Shown: positions 1 to 7,579 of the stretch, in pieces
Layout of the letters: the number at the start of each line of letters is the position of its first letter
Numbering within the stretch: position 1 is the first letter of the stretch
NCBI GenBank assembly: GCA_947365485.1
Contig: CANAXK010000055.1
Span: 1-8,878, forward strand
Reading direction: 5' to 3'
Length of the DNA stretch: 8,878 bases
Source: an uncultured bacterium
Lineage (GTDB): Bacteria > Cyanobacteriota > Vampirovibrionia > Gastranaerophilales > Gastranaerophilaceae
Translations under genes and position numbers: made by a program
The notes under the pieces: generated by a model
Seen by the model: only the letters and a program-made list of their open reading frames with translations
Databases searched by the model: none
What the model was told of the DNA's origin: nothing

Positions 1-1770
1 AAGCTTCCGCAGCTAAAATTGTACATTGCAAGGGATTCAATAAAGGTTCCTGACACCAACATCTTTATGGCAAACTCAAAGCTGATTGCCAAGGCTGACG
101 TTACGAACTACAACTCAAAGGATTTGACCTTCAACCTCAATGTTGACGGGTTTGTAAACTCCAGAGACATAAAAGGGCTTAACCAGTATTCAATAATTTA
201 TCCAATCAAGCTCATGTTCAACGGGAACAAGGACACGCAGAATCTTAACGCGCAAATGCTTATGGAAAACGCGATTATTCTTGATGAGCCTGCAATTGTT
301 AACCTCGCATCAAAGATTAACAACAATGTTCTGAAAATCGAGGACCTTTCTATTTCAGCATTCAAGGGCAAGTTCCAGAACGATTTTAAGTCAAATCTCA
401 AAGGTTCAAAAAAGATTATTGTTAACGGAAACATCGAGAACTTAAAATCACCAGCTTTCAAAAACATACGCGTGTTCATACCGCAGCAGCTTAACATAAG
501 CGCGTTTGACACAATTGCACAGCTAAAGGGAGATATTTTTATAAACGGAACGCCGGAGCGTCCGGAGATTGTGGGGCAAATCTCGGTTCAGAACGTGATT
601 AACCAGTTCTTGCAGCTTGCCATCAACAACATGACTGTTGATTTTAACAAGAATGTTGCTGTTATGAACGCGCCTCAAATCAAGCTCGGAGATTCGTCTC
701 TCGGGGTTAATTCTACTTTCTCTACAGATATTTCAAAAGAAATCTATATTAAAAACATAAACGTAAAATCAAAATACATAAACACAGACACACTTTTGAT
801 GTACAAAGACAGTCCGATGATGAAGCTTATGCCGCTCACAATCAACGAAGGCAAGTTCTATTCAGAAAAGGCTGCTGCTTCAATTTACGGCTCGCCGCTT
901 TATCTTTCAGCTCTATCAGCGGATTTCAAACTCAAAGACAACAAGCTTATGATGAAGAATGTGGCATCAGAAATCTTTAACGGCAAGCTTGCAGGAAGCA
1001 TTGATTTCAATCTGCGTGACGAGCATTATGACGCGAAAATACAAGCACGCGGGGTTAGCGCAGCGCCGATTTTTGACATAATTTCTACAAGAAAAGAGAC
1101 CATAAGCGGGGTCATGGATTTTGACTCCAGCCTTTGCGGCTCGCTTTCTACAAAGCAGACGCTTAACGGGGATATCAAGTTTGTGGTACACAACGGCAGG
1201 ATGGAAACTTTAGGAAAGTTAGAGCACCTTCTTTACGCGCAGAATGTTATTGCTGATAACATGTTAAGGACATCTTTGAGCGTTGTGACAAAGGCAATAA
1301 CCCTTAAGGACACAGGTTTATTCAAGTACCTTAGAGGGGACATTCATCTCAAAGACGGGATTGCAAACATCAAAATGCTTCAATCGCAGGGGCCTTTAAT
1401 GACCTTGTTTATCAAGGGGCAGTACAATCCTTCAAATGATTACGCAAAGCTTATAGTGCTCGGGCGTTTGTCGGACGAAGTGATTTCGGGGCTCGGCGCG
1501 TTTGGTGAATTTTCATTCAACAAGCTTATGATTATGCTAACGGGTGAGGATACCAAGTACAATCTGCTTCCGGAGGATTTTGAGAAGCTTCCTCCGCTTC
1601 CGATGAAGAACACAAAAGAGTTCAGGAGTATCATAAACGGAATCATTGATAAGCCAAGTTCTGTAATTTTATTCAACTGGATTTCTTACAGTCAGAAATC
1701 ATACAGGCAGAAGGATGTGCCAATGACTGATGTCAAGGTGCCGGATTTTATTGAATCGCTTCCGTACTAG
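1..1770 (+). CDS. AsmA/TamB-like envelope protein, C-terminal part (5' end outside window)
   Basis: The reading frame is open from the first base, and the first possible start (a TTG at 19) has no ribosome binding site, so this is the last 589 residues of a longer protein. The visible part is built of alternating short hydrophobic beta-strands and Asn/Gly/Asp turns, as in AsmA/TamB/YhdP-type beta-groove proteins. About residues 351-510 resemble the AsmA-like C-terminal region: a 'GDIHLKDG' strand-turn near 446-453, then a stretch ending in 'FIKGQYN', then 'LGRLSDEVISGLGAFGEFSF'. The family is anchored in the inner membrane and spans the periplasm; several members move phospholipid to the outer membrane. 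The membrane anchor expected at the N-terminus is outside the window. The protein ends without an obvious C-terminal membrane segment. The link to lipid transport is inference from the family; the assignment to AsmA-like proteins in general is fairly firm, the subfamily is not. Confidence 0.72.
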   Translation, partial: KLPQLKLYIARDSIKVPDTNIFMANSKLIAKADVTNYNSKDLTFNLNVDGFVNSRDIKGLNQYSIIYPIKLMFNGNKDTQNLNAQMLMENAIILDEPAIVNLASKINNNVLKIEDLSISAFKGKFQNDFKSNLKGSKKIIVNGNIENLKSPAFKNIRVFIPQQLNISAFDTIAQLKGDIFINGTPERPEIVGQISVQNVINQFLQLAINNMTVDFNKNVAVMNAPQIKLGDSSLGVNSTFSTDISKEIYIKNINVKSKYINTDTLLMYKDSPMMKLMPLTINEGKFYSEKAAASIYGSPLYLSALSADFKLKDNKLMMKNVASEIFNGKLAGSIDFNLRDEHYDAKIQARGVSAAPIFDIISTRKETISGVMDFDSSLCGSLSTKQTLNGDIKFVVHNGRMETLGKLEHLLYAQNVIADNMLRTSLSVVTKAITLKDTGLFKYLRGDIHLKDGIANIKMLQSQGPLMTLFIKGQYNPSNDYAKLIVLGRLSDEVISGLGAFGEFSFNKLMIMLTGEDTKYNLLPEDFEKLPPLPMKNTKEFRSIINGIIDKPSSVILFNWISYSQKSYRQKDVPMTDVKVPDFIESLPY

Positions 1771-1795
1771 GAGGCAGCTAAGTTTTAAATTGTCT

Positions 1796-1825
1796 CAGCT
1801 GGGCAGCTGTCTGGCTGCCCAGCTG
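1796..1825. terminator. Perfect 12-bp inverted repeat, probable terminator hairpin
   Basis: The left arm (1796-1807, CAGCTGGGCAGC) and right arm (1814-1825, GCTGCCCAGCTG) pair perfectly around the 6-base loop TGTCTG. It lies 25 bases after the stop of the AsmA-like gene and 12 bases before the -35 box of the next promoter, so the simplest role is to end transcription of the AsmA-like gene. It is not a textbook intrinsic terminator: the stem is followed by CTTTCCCC, and the T-run comes only at 1838-1846. It could instead be an operator-like palindrome or a dispersed hairpin element. Confidence 0.55.
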
Positions 1826-1837
1826 CTTTCCCCGCTA

Positions 1838-1866
1838 TTGTTTTTTCGTAGCAAATTCACTATAAT
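1838..1866 (+). promoter_or_regulatory. Sigma70-type promoter for the PilZ-like/TPR genes
   Basis: A -35 box TTGTTT (1838-1843) and a perfect -10 box TATAAT (1861-1866) are separated by exactly 17 bases. The transcript would be expected to start about 7 bases after the -10 box, near 1873, which is at the ATG of the following gene (1874). This implies little or no 5' leader. It is read from sequence only. Confidence 0.65.
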
Positions 1867-1873
1867 ATTATAT

Positions 1874-2464
1874 ATGGATTTACTAAAATCAGGTCAAAAA
1901 TTAAGTATTATTTTTGAAAAAAATGAGAGCATGGTTGAGATGGCGTGCACAATCGAAAGTGTACTGGAAGACAGGATAGTAATCGAGCTTCCGCCGTATT
2001 TCATGCGATACATTGAATTTCTGCAAGAAGGCTGTGGCTTAACCATAAAAGTGTTCTCAAAGCTCGGAACAATTGATTTCAATACTGTTGTTATAACCTC
2101 TCCGATGGAAGACGAGTTCTCTGTGGAGCTTGACTACAACGCAATGAAGCTGACTCCTGGAGAGGAGCTTCCGGTTCTAAAAGCATTAGAGCTTATAACA
2201 ATGAGCAAAGGGGAGGAGAGTTGGACGGTTAAGACTTTCGAGATTTCAACCCAGTATCTCAAGTTTTTTTCGGAAAGAAGTTTTCAACTGGATGAAGTAT
2301 ATGAGTGTGAGTTAAATTTACCTGAAAGTTATGGTATAATAAGTTTTACGGGAATAATTACCGATGTCGACCCTGTTTACGAAAACGAGTTTACAATTAC
2401 ATTCAGGACAATGACCGAAGTAGACAGGCAAACACTGCTTTATTACATGTATATGAATAATTAG
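1874..2464 (+). CDS. YcgR/PilZ-like two-domain protein lacking the c-di-GMP motifs
   Basis: This 196-residue soluble protein has no signal peptide or membrane segment. Residues 1-90 resemble the N-terminal beta-barrel of YcgR-type proteins, opening with 'MDLLKSGQKLSIIFE' and later 'CGLTIKVFSKLGTIDF'. Residues about 95-196 have the strand pattern of a PilZ domain: 'TVKTFEISTQYLKF' (118-131) where D/NxSxxG is expected, then 'YECELNLPE' and 'FTGIITDVDPVYENEFTITF'. The RxxxR motif that binds c-di-GMP is absent (no Arg in 91-117), and the second motif is reduced to E-I-S with Tyr in place of Gly, so ligand binding is doubtful. The ATG at 1874 is chosen because it begins the recognisable domain and follows a promoter. 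An in-frame ATG at 1730 would add 48 residues read through the hairpin and overlap the previous gene. No Shine-Dalgarno precedes 1874. The TPR gene follows after 8 bases. In c-di-GMP systems such proteins act on motility or secretion; here the function is unknown. Confidence 0.62.
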   Translation: MDLLKSGQKLSIIFEKNESMVEMACTIESVLEDRIVIELPPYFMRYIEFLQEGCGLTIKVFSKLGTIDFNTVVITSPMEDEFSVELDYNAMKLTPGEELPVLKALELITMSKGEESWTVKTFEISTQYLKFFSERSFQLDEVYECELNLPESYGIISFTGIITDVDPVYENEFTITFRTMTEVDRQTLLYYMYMNN

Positions 2465-2468
2465 GAAA
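2463..2468 (+). promoter_or_regulatory. Ribosome binding site of the TPR gene, overlapping the previous stop codon
   Basis: AGGAAA sits 4-9 bases before the ATG at 2473, and its first two bases are the last two of the TAG stop of the PilZ-like gene. This arrangement favours translational coupling of the two genes on one mRNA. Confidence 0.6.
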
Positions 2469-2472
2469 CGCA

Positions 2473-4065
2473 ATGAAAAAGTTAATTGATAATGATTCTA
2501 AACAATCAGGCGCAAAAAGAAATAAAATGGCAGACCAGATCGAAAGATGCCGTCTTGATTTACAAAAAGACCCTACAAACCCGTCTCTGCACGTAAGACT
2601 CGGTGATTTGTACATGAAATGGCACCTCGATATTTTTAACGCCTGCCAGTACATTGACGAAGCAATCACAGAATACCAGCTTGCAATGGAATCACTGATT
2701 GACTCCTGCGAAATCTACTACAAAATCGGCGTTGCATTTTACCACAAGGGCGATTTGGACAAGGCAATCAATTACCTCACAATGGCGCTTGAAAAGAAAA
2801 ACAACTACTACGAAGCATATTACATGCTTGCAGAAACATTTGTAAAAAAAGCCCACTTCACAGACGCAATAGACGCAGCACAGGCTGCCGTATTCTGCTC
2901 ACCAATGGGCTCTTCAAGTGCGCACTTTTTGCTCTACAAGCTTTATGAAGCGTCTTCTTTCAAAAATACAGGCACAAAGCTTAAAGCGCTTTACGAAAGA
3001 TTTATGTCTTACGCTCTTGCAATGTTTGACAAAACAGCAAGAGAAAACATTGTAAAAAACGTGCTCTATCTGCGTTTTCTGCCTTTGTTCCTCAAGGGTT
3101 TTTACGCAATCCAGGTTAAGAATTTTCCAAAAGCAATAGAATTATACAAAGAAGCGATTGAAACAGCACCGGGATTTGCTCCGCTATACTGTGTTCTGGG
3201 TGATATTTATTTATCAACTGGATATTTTGAAGACGCGATTACAGAATACAAGATGGCAATCTGGTTGGATTCTTTCAACATCGCTGCATACAGGCACCTT
3301 TGCCGAGCTTATGAAGAGCAGGGTGACTACAATCAGGCTATTGAAATTTACAACAAGCTGATTGCAATGGCACCGAACATTCCGGATTTGTATTCAAACC
3401 TTGCAAATATTTACTACATCAAAGGCGAGTTTGACTTAGCAATCTCAAACTACCAGAACGCAATTACTCTCAATCCTAACCGCACATGGACGAGTGTCAT
3501 TGCACAGACCATGGGGTTTGTTTATCAGGAAAACAAGTCTGACCCGGATGCAGCAATTTCTGCTTACCAGACAGCTTACGTTCTGACTCCTGAAGACATT
3601 GATATTTACGTTAACCTCGGAAGCGCTTTTTACGACAAAGAGGATTACAAGAACGCACTTGCTGTATACAGGCAAGCGCTTGAGCTTCAGCCTTACAACC
3701 CGAAGATTCACTGTAATTTAGGCTTCTTGTACTGGGGAAAAGGTGAAACAGAGGAAGCAATAAAGGCTTACGAGCTTGCCATCAAGTACAAAGACGATTA
3801 CGACATTGCGTACAACAACCTTGGTGTAATTTATCTTGACGATTTGGGAAGAGTTAACAAGTCCATTGATTTATTCAGAAAAGCTGTTGAATCCAATCCA
3901 AATTACGCGCTTGCGCATTTTAACCTTGCACGTGCAATCTCAATAGTCGGAGACAAGGTTGAGGCTGCAAAGCTTTACCAGATGGCGCAGGACATCAACA
4001 AAATCACGCAAGAAATCGACCCTCGCGATATTGCAGACAAAATCAGCGAGCTATTTGAATCCTGA
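2473..4065 (+). CDS. Tetratricopeptide repeat (TPR) protein, about 11 repeats
   Basis: This is a 530-residue protein made almost wholly of TPR helix pairs, which act as protein-protein docking scaffolds. The clearest repeats are at about 79-112, 113-146, 203-236, 237-270, 271-304, 305-338, 341-375, 376-409, 410-443, 444-478 and 479-512, with typical signatures such as 'LGDIYLSTGYFEDAITEYKMA', here split as LGDIY (242-246) and AITEYKMA (255-262), and 'NLGSAFYDKEDYKNALAVYR' (381-400). A less regular region at 36-70 may be another repeat, and about 147-202 does not fit the TPR pattern and probably forms a helical spacer. No signal peptide or membrane segment is seen, so a cytoplasmic location is likely. 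Translation is probably coupled to the PilZ-like gene upstream, which suggests the two proteins work together. The binding partner cannot be told from sequence. TPR identity is firm; the role is unknown. Confidence 0.9.
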   Translation: MKKLIDNDSKQSGAKRNKMADQIERCRLDLQKDPTNPSLHVRLGDLYMKWHLDIFNACQYIDEAITEYQLAMESLIDSCEIYYKIGVAFYHKGDLDKAINYLTMALEKKNNYYEAYYMLAETFVKKAHFTDAIDAAQAAVFCSPMGSSSAHFLLYKLYEASSFKNTGTKLKALYERFMSYALAMFDKTARENIVKNVLYLRFLPLFLKGFYAIQVKNFPKAIELYKEAIETAPGFAPLYCVLGDIYLSTGYFEDAITEYKMAIWLDSFNIAAYRHLCRAYEEQGDYNQAIEIYNKLIAMAPNIPDLYSNLANIYYIKGEFDLAISNYQNAITLNPNRTWTSVIAQTMGFVYQENKSDPDAAISAYQTAYVLTPEDIDIYVNLGSAFYDKEDYKNALAVYRQALELQPYNPKIHCNLGFLYWGKGETEEAIKAYELAIKYKDDYDIAYNNLGVIYLDDLGRVNKSIDLFRKAVESNPNYALAHFNLARAISIVGDKVEAAKLYQMAQDINKITQEIDPRDIADKISELFES

Positions 4066-4083
4066 TTTTATTTGTTGTACAAT
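4055..4083 (+). promoter_or_regulatory. Candidate promoter for the uridine-kinase-like gene
   Basis: TTGAAT (4055-4060) and TACAAT (4078-4083) lie 17 bases apart, straddling the end of the TPR gene. A start near 4090 would give a leader of about 16 bases before the ATG at 4106. GGA at 4095-4097 is a plausible weak ribosome binding site within it. A second, poorer pair (TTGTAC 4075-4080, TATAAG 4099-4104, 18-base spacer) would start inside the gene and is less likely. Confidence 0.45.
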
Positions 4084-4105
4084 GTAAAAATATCGGAATA
4101 TAAGT

Positions 4106-4990
4106 ATGATAGAAGATGATAAAAACGGGATTTCCCATTTAATAGAAAAGGAATTACATTCCTCAGATAAGATTTTAAAACCTGATTTTAATCAGAAGAC
4201 AGGGCGTGAGCTCCTTGCGTTTTACCTGCAATCAAAATTCAAACAAGTTTTAGCATACGATAACAAAGCTGCCGAGCCGATTTTTATTGAGGTTCGGTAT
4301 GATTTTATCCAGAAATTTTCAAGAAGGCTGATTAGCAACCCTGATAAACGCATAATGATTGGTATTACAGGTGAATCAGCTTCCGGAAAATCAACAATCT
4401 GCAGAGAAATCGAGAAGGTCATCAAGCAATTCAACATGCCGGTCACGATTCTCACAACAGACAACTACTTCAACGATATCTCCGAACTAATCAAGGAATA
4501 CGGAACTTTTGACAACCTTAGAGACAACGGATACGATGTTGACTCGCCTAACAGTTTTCAGCTTGATGTTCTAAGAGAAGACCTTGAGACAATCTCGCAC
4601 GGCGAGGATGTTTATTCTCCGGAGTACCTTCTAAACGGAACGGGCGTTTCTGTTCCAAAAGCAAAGCATGTGCCTTCAAACAAAATTGTTGTAGTGGAAG
4701 GTATGGCATCGATGTTTGGAGAAAACAAGGATATTTTTGATATCAAGGTTTACGTTGAAACTGATATCGAGCTTCGTAAAGAACGCTTCATGACAAGGGC
4801 TTACACCGAGCGCAATCAGGATTTAGAAAACGCCAAGAAGCACTGGGAATACATTCTAGGCGCAGGTGAAAAATATGTTCAGCCGTTCAGAGCTGACGCT
4901 GATATCATAATCAACGGCGACACAAACCTTGCTTACTTCTCACAGATTCTGGAATACATCCACACAATTACAAACAATTTTGAGGGGTAA
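4106..4990 (+). CDS. Uridine kinase-like P-loop phosphotransferase with N-terminal extension
   Basis: This is a 294-residue protein of the uridine kinase/phosphoribulokinase-like P-loop family, which moves a phosphate from a nucleoside triphosphate to a small hydroxylated substrate; uridine kinases make UMP or CMP in pyrimidine salvage. Visible parts are the Walker A loop G-E-S-A-S-G-K-S-T (89-97), 'TTDNYF' (117-122) with the Asp corresponding to the catalytic base of the D-x-Y-Y segment, 'VVVEG' (195-199) as Walker B-like strand, the lid 'DIELRKERFMTRAYTERN' (220-237) with several Arg for phosphate binding, and 'ADADIIING' (263-271) near the end. Typical bacterial uridine kinase is about 210 residues, and here about 80 residues precede the P-loop without a motif I recognise. 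The lid has R-A where the common motif is R-D. The substrate is therefore uncertain. The gene begins 40 bases after the TPR gene and ends just before a strong terminator. Confidence 0.75.
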   Translation: MIEDDKNGISHLIEKELHSSDKILKPDFNQKTGRELLAFYLQSKFKQVLAYDNKAAEPIFIEVRYDFIQKFSRRLISNPDKRIMIGITGESASGKSTICREIEKVIKQFNMPVTILTTDNYFNDISELIKEYGTFDNLRDNGYDVDSPNSFQLDVLREDLETISHGEDVYSPEYLLNGTGVSVPKAKHVPSNKIVVVEGMASMFGENKDIFDIKVYVETDIELRKERFMTRAYTERNQDLENAKKHWEYILGAGEKYVQPFRADADIIINGDTNLAYFSQILEYIHTITNNFEG

Positions 4991-5007
4991 AAAGTTTTAA
5001 ATGATAT

Positions 5008-5034
5008 AAAAAAGGGGCGCTGCGCGCCCCTTTT
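5008..5034. terminator. Bidirectional intrinsic terminator between converging genes
   Basis: GGGGCGC (5014-5020) and GCGCCCC (5024-5030) pair around a TGC loop. The stem is lengthened by A-T pairs from the flanking A-run (5008-5013) and T-run (5031-5034). On the + strand it ends the kinase transcript. On the - strand it begins 3 bases after the leuS stop and is followed by six T. A GC-rich stem with T-runs on both strands serves both genes. Confidence 0.85.
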
Positions 5035-5037
5035 CAA

Positions 5038-7518
5038 CTAACCTTTTACAACAATGTTCACAAGTTTTTTCGGAACAACGATTGTTTTCACAATCTCTTT
5101 TCCTGCTGTAAGCTCTTTGACCTTCTCACTTGAAAGCGCAAGCGCCTTAAGTTCTTCGTCATTTAGCCCTTCATCAGCTTCAATCTTGTCCTTAACCTTA
5201 CCGTTGACCTGAACAACAAGCGTAATCTTGCTTGCTTTTGCGAGGTTTTCGTCCCACTTGCACCACTCATCATCATGGATTGAGCCTTCAAAACCGAGTT
5301 CATGCCAGATTTCTTCTGACATGTGTACAGTAACAGGCGCCATGAGCTTGATTAGAGAAATTATTGCAAAGCTCAAGACATTCTTGTCTTCTACATTAAG
5401 CTCTGATTTTTTTCCTCTCCAATCGTAGATAGCGTTTGTAAGCTCTCTGTACTTGGAAATTACGGTATTGAATTGGAAATCGTTCGCGATATCGTTTGTA
5501 ATCCCCTTCATTGCAATATGAACCGTGCGAACCAAATCGTCGTTTTCACGTGAGAGCGGGAACGCTAATTTGTAATCCTTAACCATATACTGCTGATTGT
5601 CGCTCACAAGCCTCCAAACCCTGTTCAGGAATTTGTAGCAGCCTTCAACACCGGCATCTGACCAGTCAAAATCTCTTGCAGGAGGTGAGTCTGAAAGAAT
5701 AAACAACCTTGCTGTATCAGCTCCGAAGTTTTCAAATATTTCATCCGGATCAACAGTGTTGCCCTTGGATTTTGACATCTTTGACCCGTCTTTTAGAACC
5801 ATGCCCTGTGTCAGGAGGTTTTTAAACGGCTCATCAAAGCTCAACAACCCCAAATCCTTCAACGCTTTTGTAAAGAATCGGGAGTAAAGCAGGTGAAGAA
5901 TTGCGTGCTCAATACCGCCTACGTACTGGTCAACTGGAAGCCACTTGTCAACAAGTTCTTTAGAGAACGGCATCTGAGAATTTTTAGCATCAGAATACCT
6001 CAAATAATACCAGCTGGAGCAAACGAATGTGTCCATTGTATCCAGCTCGCGTCTTGCTTTTCCGCCGCAAATAGGGCAGGTTGTTTCTGCAAAAGTTTTT
6101 GATGTTGTTATCGGAGATTTACCCACAACAGAGAAATCAACATCAGTAGGAAGCATAACCGGAAGGTTTTCTTCTTTTTCCGGCACGATTCCGCACTTAT
6201 CGCAATATATGACAGGGATAGGAGCACCCCAGTATCTCTGGCGTGAAATCAGCCAGTCTCTAAGTCTGTACTGGGTCTTAAATTCGCCAAAGCCGTTGTC
6301 CACAGCTTTTTGTGTAATAGCCTGTTTAGCTTCTGTGTTCTTCATCCCGTCAAACTCATTTGAGTTAACAAGAACTCCTTCTTCTGTATAAGCTGCGTCT
6401 TTGCAGTCAGAAGGATTTTCAGGGTCTTGGATTACAACCTTCATAGGCAGATTATATTTTTTAGCAAAATCAAAGTCTCTTGTATCATGTGTCGGAACAG
6501 CCATTACAGCACCTGTACCGTACTCAACTAGCGCATAATCAGCTGTCCAGAGCGGAAACTCTTCGCCTGTGAATGGATTTATGCAGTGTGTACCGAGAGG
6601 CACGCCTGTTTTTACTCTGTCTGTTGAAAGACGTTCGATTTCAGTCATCTTGCGAGCGTTTGCTCTGTATTCTTCAACCGCGTCTTTGTTTTCAGGCGTT
6701 GTTAGTTTTTCAATATCTTTGTATTCAGGCGCAACAACAAGATAAGTAATACCGTGAACCGTGTCCGGTCTTGTTGTGTACACAGGAACTTCCAGGCCTT
6801 CGATTTCTTTAACCTTGAATCTGAAAATAGCGCCCTGTGATTTTCCAATCCAGTTAGCCTGCATAGTCTTAACGTTATCACCCCAGCCATCAAGAAGGTC
6901 AAGGTCTTGAAGCAGTCTTTCAGCGTAATCGGTGATTTTGAAGAACCACTGTGAGAGGTACTTTTTCTCAACAACGTTATCACATCTCCAGCACTTACCG
7001 TCGATTACCTGCTCGTTAGCAAGCACAGTGCCGCATGTTTCGCACCAATTAACAGCAGCTTCTTTTTTATAAGCCAGCCCTTTTTTGTAAAGCTGCAAGA
7101 AAAGCCACTGCGTCCACTTGTAGTAATCCGGTTTGCAGGTTGTAACTTCTCTTTGCCAGTCGTAAGAGAGTCCCAGCATCTTAAGCTGTTTTGTCATGTA
7201 GGCAATATTTTCATCAGTCCATTTTGCAGGGTCTGCGCCGTGTTTCATCGCAGCATTTTCGGCAGGAAGCCCGAAGCTATCCCAGCCCATTGGATGAAGC
7301 ACATTAAACCCTTGCATTTTTTTGAATCTTGCAATAACGTCAGTGATTGTATAATTTCTAACGTGTCCCATGTGTAATTTCCCCGACGGATACGGGAACA
7401 TTGACAGTGCAAAGTACTTAGGTTTATCGCTCTCATCAGGAGTGTGGAACGCGTTGTTCTTCTCCCAAGTTTGCTGCCATCTTTTTTCTATTTCCTGCGG
7501 AAAATATGCCTCTTTCAT
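5038..7518 (-). CDS. leuS: Leucyl-tRNA synthetase
   Basis: LeuRS attaches leucine to tRNA(Leu) in the cytoplasm and hydrolyses wrongly charged products. At 826 residues it is of normal bacterial length and appears intact. Class I signatures are present: 'HMGH' (49-52) and 'KMSKS' (580-584). The CP1 editing domain is inserted between them, with 'TTRPDT' (248-253) and the 'HDTRD' segment (344-348) that carries the editing Asp. Two zinc-binding Cys4 sets are visible: C159/C162/C176/C179, and C439/C442/C481/C484. The C-terminal tail, with 'VQVNGKVKDKIEA' (769-781), is the tRNA-binding appendix. Slight oddities in the editing site are Val-His after TTRPDT, where Leu-Phe or Phe-Met is common, and 'VPTHD' where 'VPAHD' is usual. 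The ATG at 7518 has a strong GGAGGA 4 bases upstream. The 65-base upstream gap is too short for a T-box leader. Confidence 0.97.
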   Translation of the reverse strand: MKEAYFPQEIEKRWQQTWEKNNAFHTPDESDKPKYFALSMFPYPSGKLHMGHVRNYTITDVIARFKKMQGFNVLHPMGWDSFGLPAENAAMKHGADPAKWTDENIAYMTKQLKMLGLSYDWQREVTTCKPDYYKWTQWLFLQLYKKGLAYKKEAAVNWCETCGTVLANEQVIDGKCWRCDNVVEKKYLSQWFFKITDYAERLLQDLDLLDGWGDNVKTMQANWIGKSQGAIFRFKVKEIEGLEVPVYTTRPDTVHGITYLVVAPEYKDIEKLTTPENKDAVEEYRANARKMTEIERLSTDRVKTGVPLGTHCINPFTGEEFPLWTADYALVEYGTGAVMAVPTHDTRDFDFAKKYNLPMKVVIQDPENPSDCKDAAYTEEGVLVNSNEFDGMKNTEAKQAITQKAVDNGFGEFKTQYRLRDWLISRQRYWGAPIPVIYCDKCGIVPEKEENLPVMLPTDVDFSVVGKSPITTSKTFAETTCPICGGKARRELDTMDTFVCSSWYYLRYSDAKNSQMPFSKELVDKWLPVDQYVGGIEHAILHLLYSRFFTKALKDLGLLSFDEPFKNLLTQGMVLKDGSKMSKSKGNTVDPDEIFENFGADTARLFILSDSPPARDFDWSDAGVEGCYKFLNRVWRLVSDNQQYMVKDYKLAFPLSRENDDLVRTVHIAMKGITNDIANDFQFNTVISKYRELTNAIYDWRGKKSELNVEDKNVLSFAIISLIKLMAPVTVHMSEEIWHELGFEGSIHDDEWCKWDENLAKASKITLVVQVNGKVKDKIEADEGLNDEELKALALSSEKVKELTAGKEIVKTIVVPKKLVNIVVKG

Positions 7519-7522
7519 TTAT

Positions 7523-7528
7523 TCCTCC
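7523..7528 (-). promoter_or_regulatory. Strong ribosome binding site of leuS
   Basis: On the - strand GGAGGA lies 4 bases before the ATG of leuS. It is the strongest Shine-Dalgarno in the window and fixes the start at 7518. Confidence 0.85.
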
Positions 7529-7546
7529 ATAAAAACTCTTGTTTTT

Positions 7547-7579
7547 AGAATAACACAAAAAACATTTGCGTTAAAGCAA
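7547..7579 (-). promoter_or_regulatory. Possible weak promoter of leuS
   Basis: In the 65-base gap upstream of leuS the - strand carries an extended -10-like TGT-TATTCT (RC of 7547-7555), and TTGCTT (RC of 7574-7579) further upstream. The spacing between them is 21 bases, or 18 if TGTTAT (RC of 7550-7555) is used as the -10, so neither reading is convincing. An essential gene behind a surface-fibre gene would be expected to have its own promoter, and this is the only candidate in the gap. Confidence 0.3.

Noticed and set aside
1..1590. Many AAGCTT (HindIII-type) hexamers, including at the very first bases
   Set aside because: They match in-frame Lys-Leu codons AAG CTT favoured by this genome; no spacing pattern or symmetry suggests a regulatory or cloning origin.
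1440..1676. Minus-strand open frames inside the AsmA-like gene (198-512, 967-1191, 1440-1676)
   Set aside because: They have no ribosome binding site or recognisable domain, and lie fully opposite a well-supported coding frame; they are shadows.
1730..1873. Longer start of the PilZ-like gene at an ATG at 1730
   Set aside because: It would add 48 residues overlapping the AsmA-like gene and translated through the hairpin and promoter; the recognisable domain begins at the ATG at 1874.
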